Below are positions 36,005 through 44,322 of a stretch of DNA of 64,000 nucleotides, piece after piece. Position 1 is the first letter of the stretch; the number at the start of each line of letters is the position of its first letter. This DNA is from JAXGYX01 sp040772065 (GTDB lineage: Bacteria > Bacillota > Clostridia > Saccharofermentanales > Fastidiosipilaceae), in assembly GCA_040772065.1 (NCBI GenBank), contig JAXGYX010000001.1, positions 1,178,001 through 1,242,000 on the forward strand, read 5' to 3'. The notes beneath the pieces were generated by a model, which saw only the letters and a list, made by a program, of their open reading frames with translations, had not been told where the DNA came from and made no database searches. The position numbers and the translations under genes are program-made.

Positions 36005-36090
36005 TAAGATATCCTCCTATTTTATATAATGTCATATTTAGCATACATTGTATTGTTCGTTTAATGGACCGCTAACCTAATACCGAAAAT

Positions 36091-36137
36091 AAAAAGCCCT
36101 GAAGTTCTTGTTCAAACAGAGCCTAAACTGCAGGGCT
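36091..36137 (-). terminator. Rho-independent terminator after the phage amidase gene
   Basis: On the minus strand AGCCCTG pairs with CAGGGCT across a long loop, followed by TTTTATTTT. It starts five bases after the amidase stop and ends the lysis transcript. Confidence 0.7.
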
Positions 36138-36141
36138 GATT

Positions 36142-37278
36142 TCAATCATAAATTTTCTTTACGCCATCTAAAGGCAGCCATGAAGCAATACCGTCTGGCC
36201 AGCCGAGCAGGACTTTGTCCTTTTCAATCTGTGAGACGGTGTGCGTTCGCTCTTTAACCCAGCCGGGAATTGTCTCTCCGGTTGCATAGCGTGAAGCCGT
36301 GATTTTTACTTTGTCACCAACCTTCAGATAAGCTGATATAGGAAGCTTCAACTTCTGTCCAGCATAGATGACATTCGAGGTCAGGCCATTTAAGAGCTTA
36401 ATTTCCGGATAGCGGCTTCCGTCTCCAAGATAGGTTTTAGCAATCTTCCAGAGACTGTCACCGCTCTTGACGATATGGATCTGTCCGGTTTCGGAAGGTG
36501 GTACGGATTCATCTTTTGGATAAATCTTCGTGCCATTTTCGGCAAAAACGAAGTAGCCTTTGTTCTCGTCCGCTTTTTTCTTGGCATTGGCGAGCACTTT
36601 ATACGCGCCAAGCTGACTTTTCTTATCTGCCCAGGACTTTCGCACCCGGTAATAGCCTTCCGTGAGCTTTGCCGGATAGCTCTCGCTGGGAGCAGGCTTT
36701 TCCTCGCTTCCCGCTGTGCCCATCAAGGCTTTCACGTCACGCCGGAAATCGTCCATGCTCTTTCCAAAGCGTGAGAACCAGTGCCTCGGGTCGCCGTGAT
36801 TGGAAGCAAGCCCGCGCTGATGTCCCTCATAGTGGCCGATGATCACGCCGTCCTTCATGGGATCGAGTTTGTACAGTTTACAGAGATAAGCGCAAAGCTC
36901 CGCCGCTTCTTTCCAGACCGCCTTCAGGTAGCTTTCGTCATTCAGACCATCCTCACAAATTTCAAAGCTGGTGTGGGTGTTGTTGGCCGCTCCCCCAGCA
37001 TGCCAACCTCGATGATCCCAAGGAAGCGTCTGATAGGTGGCAATAGTTCCGTCCTCGAGCTTCCCGATGAACCCATGCACACAGACCTGCCTGTCCATCG
37101 GCTGATTCCAGTGGTTATTGTATTGATTCTTTCCGAGCTTTCCGTCATCGGGGCCGACGTAGCGTTTCAGAAATGGGTTGTTTGCACCCGTCGAGTGCAC
37201 CATGATGCCCTGCACTTTAATCTTTCGTCCCGCCTTGTAGCAGGCGTTTTCCGTGAAAATCAGTTTATTCAGATTCAT
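36142..37278 (-). CDS. Phage endolysin: N-acetylmuramoyl-L-alanine amidase with LysM domain
   Basis: This protein of about 378 residues cuts the amide bond between muramic acid and the stem peptide to lyse the host. Residues 1-185 form an Amidase_2 domain: the zinc-ligand region is GIMVHSTGANN (His28) and the second is IGHYEGHQRGLASNHGDPRH. A linker and SPOR-like repeat follow (YYRVRKSWADKKSQLGAYKV), then a LysM peptidoglycan-binding domain (VKSGDSLWKIAKTYLGDGSR) and a C-terminal SH3-like region. The ATG at 37278 overlaps the holin gene by 14 bases and follows GAGGAGG, so the lysis genes are coupled. Confidence 0.94.
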   Translation of the reverse strand: MNLNKLIFTENACYKAGRKIKVQGIMVHSTGANNPFLKRYVGPDDGKLGKNQYNNHWNQPMDRQVCVHGFIGKLEDGTIATYQTLPWDHRGWHAGGAANNTHTSFEICEDGLNDESYLKAVWKEAAELCAYLCKLYKLDPMKDGVIIGHYEGHQRGLASNHGDPRHWFSRFGKSMDDFRRDVKALMGTAGSEEKPAPSESYPAKLTEGYYRVRKSWADKKSQLGAYKVLANAKKKADENKGYFVFAENGTKIYPKDESVPPSETGQIHIVKSGDSLWKIAKTYLGDGSRYPEIKLLNGLTSNVIYAGQKLKLPISAYLKVGDKVKITASRYATGETIPGWVKERTHTVSQIEKDKVLLGWPDGIASWLPLDGVKKIYD

Positions 37279-37678
37279 CTTCGTCCTCCTCATTAATTGC
37301 TTCCAGCATGTTTCTCAGAGCCTTCGGAATCGGCAGCCCCAAATGAGCTGCATTTTCCAGAATAGAAATGCCCTCGTTTGAGAGATAGAAAAAGATGACG
37401 GCGGTTCTAATGGCACTGCCATTCTTCAAGACAGCGGTATCAAGAATGTTTCCAATACCGACCAGTGTGAGGATCAAGACCTTTCTTGCGATTCCCTTAA
37501 AGCCGACTTTGCTTGAAAGTTGTTTGTCCTCGATGGCGCAAAGCACGCCTGTGATGTAGTCCGTTATGACAAAGGCAATCAGGGCAAAAAGAAAGCCGTC
37601 CAGCCCTCCGATAAACCAGCCGACAGCCCCGCCTACAGCAGCAAATGCTGCCTGAACGGTATTCCAGATGTGTTTCAT
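37265..37678 (-). CDS. Phage holin (TcdE/Bhl-type toxin-secretion holin family)
   Basis: This 137-residue membrane protein has about three hydrophobic helices (GGAVGWFIGGLDGFLFALIA; VLILTLVGIGNILDTAVL; TAVIFFYLSNEGISILENAA) and an acidic C-terminus. It matches the family of holins that includes clostridial TcdE. It permeabilises the membrane so that the endolysin reaches the wall. The ATG at 37678 follows GGAAGGAGGAC. It overlaps the endolysin gene and lies just after a terminator. Confidence 0.93.
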   Translation of the reverse strand: MKHIWNTVQAAFAAVGGAVGWFIGGLDGFLFALIAFVITDYITGVLCAIEDKQLSSKVGFKGIARKVLILTLVGIGNILDTAVLKNGSAIRTAVIFFYLSNEGISILENAAHLGLPIPKALRNMLEAINEEDEDESE

Positions 37679-37700
37679 GTTGAAGTCCTCCTTCCAAATA

Positions 37701-37732
37701 AAAAATGCCTGCACATGGGCAGACACTTTTTT
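37701..37732 (-). terminator. Terminator between tail and lysis genes
   Basis: On the minus strand TGTCTGC pairs with GCAGGCA and is followed by TTTTTTATTT. It lies between the GH18 tail gene and the holin, so lysis genes may depend on read-through, antitermination or their own promoter. Confidence 0.65.
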
Positions 37733-37753
37733 CCGTGATAAATATTTATATGT

Positions 37754-40213
37754 TTAGTTTTGCTTCGGCAGCCAATCCCAGAGCCTTAAATCTTCCTGGC
37801 CAAGCGACCACATACAGACTCCTCGAAGCTTCCATCGATAGGCTGCTTCGTTCATCCAATAGATGATGCTGTCCACATCCTGGTAGTAGAGGATGGAAAA
37901 ACCATCCGAGTCGCCAAGGAACAGCCGTGATATCCAGACGTTGATATCTCTCGGGATAATCTTTACCGGATAGTCGTGTCCGCAGATGAGATTCAAAAGG
38001 CCGGAGTGAAAGAACTCATAATCCAGAGATATCTCCTCCGTCCTGGTCTCGTGCTCCTCAATGTCGGAATTGACTGTAAAGACCTGAAACTCCTCGTCCC
38101 AGGTGACACCCGTCCTATCGATGCGCCCAAAGCTCGCAACGCTTCCGTCCGGCATTGCCACGTCAAAGCGTTCATAGGGCTCGTAGGTGTAGGCATCACC
38201 GACCCGTAGAAGCTGGCAGTGGACGTAACTGTCCGAGCGGATTCCTGTAAAGCCGCCTGTGTCATTAACCGTTGCTGTAAAGCGAAGCGTTCTGGACGAA
38301 CCGGAATAGACCCGGACCTTATTGCCACGCTTGCGCAGCTCAATCGTGTAGACATAAGGAGAAGCCCTGATCTCACTTTCCGGTGTCTTTTCAAAAGAGG
38401 TCGCAAAGGAGCCTTTCAGGACAGAGCCTTCATAGAGTTCCACAGCCTGTGCTTCATAGTTAAAGCAGCAGAAGAGATTGCCAAGAAAGATGCCGGCCCT
38501 GCCTGTAAAGCCTTCAGGGAAAATCATCTGCGCCCGAAGGTGAAGGTCGGTGAAAGACCCGTATTTCAAAGCAAGCCGTCCGTAGCCTTCCAGCTGCGAA
38601 TAAGGCCGATAGTTTTCCTCTTCGTCCTGCCAGACAGACCACTCGCCATCAAGGGCTGTCCAGTAGGAATCAGGCAACGGCGGGTCATCTCTGAAATCCT
38701 CATACCAAATAAGAACCGAGTCAGCCTTTCGCCTGAGCATCTCGAAGGTCAACTTAAAGCCTTCTCTTGGACCTACCATCACACCGTTGATGTCTTTAAA
38801 TTTCCTCGGTGAGAGCAGGTAGTCCGCTTCGCCGCAGACCGTACTTTCCGTAAAGCTGCGGCAGACCTTAAAGCCATAGACTTGAACGCCCGGTGCTGAT
38901 ACGGATACCGTCAAGGTGTGCGAGCCAGCCGCAAGCGATGCGCCGCTCCATGCCTTTTTCCAAAAGGTCGTCCGCCAATAAGGCCACCAGAGTCGTTTTT
39001 CCTCATAAAGCTTACTTGCGCCGTCGAGCGAAAGATAAAGACTATTTTTATTCCAAAATGGAAATCCGATATTCACAGCGATGTCATAGATGCCCGATTC
39101 TTCCACCGTAAAGTTATAAGCAGCGCTTCCGCCGTCACCCAGCGTCAACATTTTTTCAGAGACGGAAACCACGCCTGAATAGCTGTCCGGCATGGCATTT
39201 CGCTCCACGATGATGCCGTCAAATTCTTTCTTTTGTGTCTTACCGTAGGACGTAAGGTAGCGCCTTCTTTTGTAAACTTCGCTCATCAAAGGATAGGCAT
39301 ATCTTTCAGCATCTTGGCCTTCCATGTAGTCGTAGACATGCGGCAGTGCCCAGGGGACTTTGTTGTAGTCATCCCAGTAGGCAGCGATGGGGATCTGCGG
39401 TGATGGAGGGTCGGTATCCTTAAACTGATAAAAACCCGTCATCCAGTTTTTCGCGCCGTAGTAGGTATGGGAAACACCCCGATAGTAATCGCCTAAGTTT
39501 TCCGGCGTGTCATAAATCTGCCAGTTCCAGCCATAGGCGGGAATGCCAAGATAAATTTTACCGGACGGCATCACGGCGGAAGCGTACTCGTAGATGCCCT
39601 CCAGCCAGTCACGGGGAGACACGGGTCCCGGAGCAGAACCTGCCCAGGCCATGCCATAGCTCATGATGGATGCCGTATCGCAATAGAGAGCGAGATCAGC
39701 ATAAACGCACCAGTTCTCGCCGCCGACCGAGCCGTTCACCGAGGTCATGCCGGGAAGGCAAATATTGACCCGTTTGGCAGCATTGTAGCTTTTCACCGTC
39801 CGGTAGATGTTTTGAAACATGGCCGTTGACCTCTGCGCTGTGGAATAATCACCTCCGCCTTCGAGGTCAATATCCACACCGTCACACCAGGGATATTTAT
39901 CCATGATGCGGATAAGCTCAGATAAAAACATATCCTGCGCACCGTTTGTGTTTTCACGGATGGCACGGAAGATAGAGTTATAACCATCGTTAGCAACGGT
40001 TAAAAGCCAGCGGATATGCGGCCATTTATTGACATAGGTCATCATGTCGGAGATGGCGACACCCGTCTCATAGATTTCGCCTGTGGCTCTGACCTTAAAA
40101 GAAAAAAGACCGATCTGACTGATGCGGTCTCCGTACTTTTGCAGGGCTTCCCACATGCGGGCATTGCCCATGAAGGTCCATACCATGACCTCACGGCCCT
40201 TTAAGATATCCAT
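37754..40213 (-). CDS. Phage tail/baseplate protein with interrupted GH18 glycosidase domain
   Basis: The 819-residue product begins with a glycoside hydrolase family 18 barrel. The catalytic motif DGVDIDLE is at 111-118, with Glu118 the expected acid/base, and IMSYGMAW follows near 190. From about residue 345 to 740 there are beta-rich, carbohydrate-binding-like modules. The last 60 residues (DSIIYWMNEAAYRWKLRGVC then MWSLGQEDLRLWDWL) look like the final strand of a GH18 barrel, so the barrel seems split by a large insertion. It probably cleaves cell-wall glycan or a surface polysaccharide during infection. The start overlaps the previous gene's stop (TGATG), with GGAGGTGA. Confidence 0.82.
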   Translation of the reverse strand: MDILKGREVMVWTFMGNARMWEALQKYGDRISQIGLFSFKVRATGEIYETGVAISDMMTYVNKWPHIRWLLTVANDGYNSIFRAIRENTNGAQDMFLSELIRIMDKYPWCDGVDIDLEGGGDYSTAQRSTAMFQNIYRTVKSYNAAKRVNICLPGMTSVNGSVGGENWCVYADLALYCDTASIMSYGMAWAGSAPGPVSPRDWLEGIYEYASAVMPSGKIYLGIPAYGWNWQIYDTPENLGDYYRGVSHTYYGAKNWMTGFYQFKDTDPPSPQIPIAAYWDDYNKVPWALPHVYDYMEGQDAERYAYPLMSEVYKRRRYLTSYGKTQKKEFDGIIVERNAMPDSYSGVVSVSEKMLTLGDGGSAAYNFTVEESGIYDIAVNIGFPFWNKNSLYLSLDGASKLYEEKRLWWPYWRTTFWKKAWSGASLAAGSHTLTVSVSAPGVQVYGFKVCRSFTESTVCGEADYLLSPRKFKDINGVMVGPREGFKLTFEMLRRKADSVLIWYEDFRDDPPLPDSYWTALDGEWSVWQDEEENYRPYSQLEGYGRLALKYGSFTDLHLRAQMIFPEGFTGRAGIFLGNLFCCFNYEAQAVELYEGSVLKGSFATSFEKTPESEIRASPYVYTIELRKRGNKVRVYSGSSRTLRFTATVNDTGGFTGIRSDSYVHCQLLRVGDAYTYEPYERFDVAMPDGSVASFGRIDRTGVTWDEEFQVFTVNSDIEEHETRTEEISLDYEFFHSGLLNLICGHDYPVKIIPRDINVWISRLFLGDSDGFSILYYQDVDSIIYWMNEAAYRWKLRGVCMWSLGQEDLRLWDWLPKQN

Positions 40214-40788
40214 CAAAAATCACCTCCGTCCTCCATTTCCTGCAGAGTAAAAAGAAGTCTTGCCGACTTTTTCTCGCCCACGTCCACGATGTGCTTGGAA
40301 TCCCAGACGGCGCTGTACGGATAAAAGCCTTCCTTCGTAAAGGGCTGACCGTTCTTTGTCGACGTCCGCTTCAAAGCATCCACTTCCAGCTCGTCTCCTG
40401 CCAAAAGTGCTCCTGGAAAATGTGCCCACTGTCCGCCCACGCCTTGAGCTAAAGTCACGCTTCCTTCTGCGAGGTCGGTCTTCGGATAGAGCTTGATATC
40501 AAGTCCCGCCGAGGTCTTGCCAAGGTTAAAAAGAATCAGCGTTTCTCTCCCTCGGACGATAGCGTTATACCAGACCGGCTCACGCACGGCACCGTCCACG
40601 CTGTGTTTTTTCAATAAAGTCTCCGTATGTGGCAGAAAGCCTGTCAGTCGGTCGCCTTCCTGGAGCATCAAGTCCGTTAGCCAGACGATGCCTGACATAT
40701 CTTTTAAGATCGGCTTTATCGTGACCGAAACCACTCGGGACTCGCTTTTTTTATTGACGGTTTCAGAAAGCCTGTAAAATTTCTGCAT
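40213..40788 (-). CDS. Phage tail-associated protein
   Basis: The product has 191 residues and no recognised domain. Its N-terminal part (SVTIKPILKDMSGIVWLTDL MLQEG) resembles the whole of the next 65-residue protein upstream, so the two share a small module that is probably structural in the baseplate. It sits between the tail endopeptidase-like gene and the GH18 gene and is coupled to the latter. Confidence 0.75.
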   Translation of the reverse strand: MQKFYRLSETVNKKSESRVVSVTIKPILKDMSGIVWLTDLMLQEGDRLTGFLPHTETLLKKHSVDGAVREPVWYNAIVRGRETLILFNLGKTSAGLDIKLYPKTDLAEGSVTLAQGVGGQWAHFPGALLAGDELEVDALKRTSTKNGQPFTKEGFYPYSAVWDSKHIVDVGEKKSARLLFTLQEMEDGGDF

Positions 40789-40796
40789 ACGATCAC

Positions 40797-40994
40797 CTAA
40801 CCGTCAAGCGAAAAGCGGATCTCGGACGGGTGCCCGACCCAGCCCGTAGCGACCGAGCCGCCCTGAAGCAGGAGGTCCGTCACGAGGATTTTCCCCGTGC
40901 AGTCAGAGATAAAGACCCGCACCGTGATGGATTTTAGTTTTGAGCGGTAGCCCTTCGGCTGAATGGTATCTTTTGCCGTTCTGAAATAAGCCAT
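40797..40994 (-). CDS. Small phage tail-associated protein
   Basis: This 65-residue protein contains SITVRVFISDCTGKILVTDL followed by LLQGG, matching the N-terminal module of the neighbouring 191-residue protein. It may be a duplicated baseplate or fibre-attachment module. It is tightly spaced in the tail operon: 11 bases from the gene before and eight from the gene after. Confidence 0.7.
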   Translation of the reverse strand: MAYFRTAKDTIQPKGYRSKLKSITVRVFISDCTGKILVTDLLLQGGSVATGWVGHPSEIRFSLDG

Positions 40995-41005
40995 AAGCCG
41001 CCTCC

Positions 41006-43531
41006 TTAGTACAGGTCAATAAAGCGCGTTTCCGTGCTGCCATCCTCGTACTCGATGACCACCTCCACGCCGACCTGAGAAACATCTGATAGTTTTTCCA
41101 AATTTTCCGAAGCGATGGCAAGAGAGAGCGTGTAGCTCTTTCTGTTGGAAGGATAGACAGTCTGTGCCATCCACTTCGTAAGTCCCGGCGTGCCCTCCGC
41201 CTTAAAGGCCGCTGTGCCGGAACCGCCCGTTTCTGCGACCGCTTCAAAGCCGGAGTTCGTCCAGTTTGCCATGTCGTCGTCGGCGCGGGAGTTTTTCAGA
41301 TGATTGAAGGGCACCATATCGGAGATGTTGCCACCTGAGAAAGCACCTGCGCCCTGTAGCGAATCTGCCACGGTTTCAAGCCGGCTCACAGATGAACCGA
41401 GGTTCTTTAAGGTGGTGGATAATTCCAGCACCGTGTTCCAAGGCTCCTGCAAGTTGTACTCCCGACGGACTATCCTTGTTGTGACGCTGAGTCCCAGTTC
41501 CTTATCCTCCACCCGCACATAATCGCCAAGCGACCAGGCTTCGTGTTCAAAGCCTGTGAGGACGGATAAGTCCATCGCATTTAAGACATAGGAGACCTTC
41601 GGCTTGGCATACTGCGCCAGCCGCATGGCGGTATACTCCTTCATCTGATAGGGGTTCGTAAAGGAGGACAGGTCGAGTGAAGAAATGCGGATGTCATTTG
41701 TAAAGGTGAAGTCTTCCAGATAGGGCTTGCCGCCGTTGATATCGGCAAAGGTCAGTCCGTCCTGCCCTGTGGCATAGAGCCTTGTCACCAGGCTTCTCGT
41801 ATCGACGACCCGCTTGATGCTTTTCATATTCTTCTTGTAGGCAAAAAGTGCTCCGGAGTCTTTGCCGCTCACCGTGAAGAGGTGCACCAGCCGATTCGGG
41901 CAGTCAAAGACAAGGTCTCCGCCGTGAAGATCTGCCACCGTCCTCAGCACCGAGAGCGCATTCTTTTCCGTAGAAATCCAGGTGCGTTTTGTCCTGACAC
42001 CCACCGTGCCGACACTCCACTCCGTGCCTTCCAGGGCAAAAGCCATCGCCGCTTCCGGTGTCTCTGCGTCAAAGCTTTTCTCAGGCTTTCTGATGCTGAC
42101 ATTTAAGTCATAAAACTCGGCTTCCGCATAGACTTCCGTCACCGTGCCGCCCTGCATATCTTTAATGTCGCTCACCGTACGGATTTTATAGATATCATCC
42201 ACGATCTGGATCTTCTTTTCATTCTCCAAAAAGCGGCGCTTGGCATCCCGGAATGGGAGCTTGAAAGAGAGCGTATCTTCGCCGTTGACCTCGCCTGTGA
42301 CGATGATCTCGTAGGCATTTTCCAGCACCGCTTCCCAGGCGCCGTCTCTGTCCAGGAGCACCGGCCTGGCATAGCCAATTCGCTCATAGGGGGCTTTCGG
42401 TATGTCATAGATGCGGATATCCACGAGCTTCGGTGTCTTTTTCGGATCACTGGTCGTAAGGGTCAGACGAAAGCGGATATAAGAGCTGCTTCCCATAGGA
42501 AGAGAGCCGTCTGGCGGGAGTGTTTCCCAAGCGCTCCAGCTAAGACGGTCTTCACTTGTTGCTATCTCTACCTTCGAAATATCAGTCACTCCCGCTTCGT
42601 ATTCTTTCGTGATAGAAACTCTCCCATTGCCAGAAAGGCTTAAGGGCAGGGCTCTTGTGATCAGCTCGCCGTTTGTAGGAAAATTCCCGTCGACTGCTCT
42701 TAGGATGACCTTGTCGGGTTCGGCCGTGGCATCGACCGTGGACGTGTGAATCCCGCCGTTTGCCGAGAGAGAAGAGAGAAAAAAGTCTTCGACATCCGCT
42801 ATCGCAAGGCTTGAGTTGGTATCCAAAAACCAGTCATCAAAGCCGCCCGCATACCAGTAGCTTCCAGCGTGCATTCCCATAATGATATCCGCCACGGAGC
42901 TGCGGTTTAGCTCGTCTGTAAAAGAGTAGACGGGCGAGATCCAGTTTTTGCCATCTGAGCGGTCACCCAGAAAATACTGCGCTGTCTTGTCGTTTGCCCT
43001 AATCAGGCAGCAGATAAAGTAGGTGCCGCCGTTTTGCATGGCAAAGGACGGTGACGTTGTCCTGTCCAAAATGAGCGATCCCGCTTCGTTATAGAGCATG
43101 ATGCGGGGACGTCCCTGGAAAAGCGACAGATAGAAGATCGGCTGACCCGGACCGTACCGGGTATTAAAGAGCGGACAGTAGGTGTTGCCGACGGAGTAAA
43201 TGGTCGGCATCATCCAGCCGCCGACAGCGATGGTATCGCCTAAGTCCCGAAAGAACGTGCCGTCATTGGCGGCTTTCAGGTAGGTTTTTTCATTAGCGGG
43301 ATCGTTAAGGTTGATCTTAATTGAGCCACCAAGACCACCGGAAACAAGGCCTGCCGTCACGCCGGTGCGGTTTACAACTTCAAGCTTTCTGTTTTGTCCG
43401 GAGCTGTCCGTCAAAAGACCATTTTCATCCCAGGCGTCATCGTTAAAACGCCAGAGCCCGGACATGGCATGCTCTTTCGGAAACTCACCAGTAAAGTCTT
43501 CCTGTCTGTTAAGGATTGTTTTAAGTGCCAT
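41006..43531 (-). CDS. Phage tail protein: LamG-like domain fused to tail endopeptidase-type domain
   Basis: The product has 841 residues. The N-terminal 270 residues form a concanavalin/LamG-like beta sandwich (GLWRFNDDAWDENG and GDTIAVGGWMMPTIYSVG). From about 390 to 720 it matches the prophage endopeptidase-tail/ReqiPepy6 Gp37-like family that forms the hub of siphophage baseplates (AYEIIVTGEVNGEDTLSFKL and RSLVTRLYATGQDGLTFADI). A C-terminal segment of about 100 residues resembles a carbohydrate-binding module. It is probably the tail tip that contacts the cell surface. The start follows GGAGGTAGAG. Confidence 0.85.
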   Translation of the reverse strand: MALKTILNRQEDFTGEFPKEHAMSGLWRFNDDAWDENGLLTDSSGQNRKLEVVNRTGVTAGLVSGGLGGSIKINLNDPANEKTYLKAANDGTFFRDLGDTIAVGGWMMPTIYSVGNTYCPLFNTRYGPGQPIFYLSLFQGRPRIMLYNEAGSLILDRTTSPSFAMQNGGTYFICCLIRANDKTAQYFLGDRSDGKNWISPVYSFTDELNRSSVADIIMGMHAGSYWYAGGFDDWFLDTNSSLAIADVEDFFLSSLSANGGIHTSTVDATAEPDKVILRAVDGNFPTNGELITRALPLSLSGNGRVSITKEYEAGVTDISKVEIATSEDRLSWSAWETLPPDGSLPMGSSSYIRFRLTLTTSDPKKTPKLVDIRIYDIPKAPYERIGYARPVLLDRDGAWEAVLENAYEIIVTGEVNGEDTLSFKLPFRDAKRRFLENEKKIQIVDDIYKIRTVSDIKDMQGGTVTEVYAEAEFYDLNVSIRKPEKSFDAETPEAAMAFALEGTEWSVGTVGVRTKRTWISTEKNALSVLRTVADLHGGDLVFDCPNRLVHLFTVSGKDSGALFAYKKNMKSIKRVVDTRSLVTRLYATGQDGLTFADINGGKPYLEDFTFTNDIRISSLDLSSFTNPYQMKEYTAMRLAQYAKPKVSYVLNAMDLSVLTGFEHEAWSLGDYVRVEDKELGLSVTTRIVRREYNLQEPWNTVLELSTTLKNLGSSVSRLETVADSLQGAGAFSGGNISDMVPFNHLKNSRADDDMANWTNSGFEAVAETGGSGTAAFKAEGTPGLTKWMAQTVYPSNRKSYTLSLAIASENLEKLSDVSQVGVEVVIEYEDGSTETRFIDLY

Positions 43532-43533
43532 CT

Positions 43534-44310
43534 CTACCTCCAGCGACTTTTTGCCTGTATCTTGAGTTCGGTAAATACGGCGTTGCTCGCTTCAATCACG
43601 ATCTCATTGCCACCGACTCGAAGCTCAGGAAAGTTCAGCTCCTGTAAGAGCGGCAGTCCGTTTCTAAGAATCGTGCCGTTTTGAGCTTTGACATAAGCCG
43701 TCATATTCTCTGTATCAATAAAAAGTGTCTCACCGGGTGAAAGACTGGCATTCACCAGCTTCATCTCTGCGCCACTCACAGAGACAGAGATGTAGTTGTT
43801 AGGTGTTTTTGTCAGTTCTCCCTGTAAGGCATAGACCGGAGCGGACTCGATATTGCCAAGTAATCTCGTCACGGTATGTGTTCCTGTCTCTGTCAAAACA
43901 AAATTCTCATCTTCCACGGCATAGGAAAAGGGATCGGGGCAAAAGAACTTCAGTTCAAAGCGTCCTGCTGCCCGGATGACCCGTTCGCAATCCACCTTGT
44001 CTTTCAGCCTTGCCATAAAATAGCGGTCGGGCACTTCGTCAAAGATGAGCTGCTTTAAGCCGTCCAAAGGCGAGAGCCAGAGGGCAATCTGATCGAGTTC
44101 AGCTACCAAATTTTCAAAACGAAGCTTCGGAAAGATGGAACAGGACACGCTGATTTCCCGGCTGTCGAGATCCGATCCGAAGTCCGCTGCTCCGTATTTT
44201 CCAGGAATGGATGTGCTGTAGTTTCGCAGTGCGCCCGATACCTGCCAGGAGAGAAGTCTCGCCTTGACGCCCATTTCCTGCGAGGATATGTCGTTATAGA
44301 TAAATCCCAT
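43534..44310 (-). CDS. Phage distal tail protein (Dit/siphovirus tail component)
   Basis: This 258-residue protein connects the tail tube to the baseplate. The N-terminal region (IYNDISSQEMGVKARLLSWQ) and central PDRYFMARLKDKVDCERVI fit the Dit family (Pfam phage tail component, SPP1 gp19.1-like). It sits between tape measure and tail-tip genes, the expected order. The start follows AGGAGGAGACGG. Confidence 0.9.
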   Translation of the reverse strand: MGFIYNDISSQEMGVKARLLSWQVSGALRNYSTSIPGKYGAADFGSDLDSREISVSCSIFPKLRFENLVAELDQIALWLSPLDGLKQLIFDEVPDRYFMARLKDKVDCERVIRAAGRFELKFFCPDPFSYAVEDENFVLTETGTHTVTRLLGNIESAPVYALQGELTKTPNNYISVSVSGAEMKLVNASLSPGETLFIDTENMTAYVKAQNGTILRNGLPLLQELNFPELRVGGNEIVIEASNAVFTELKIQAKSRWR

Positions 44311-44322
44311 CCGTCTCCTCCT

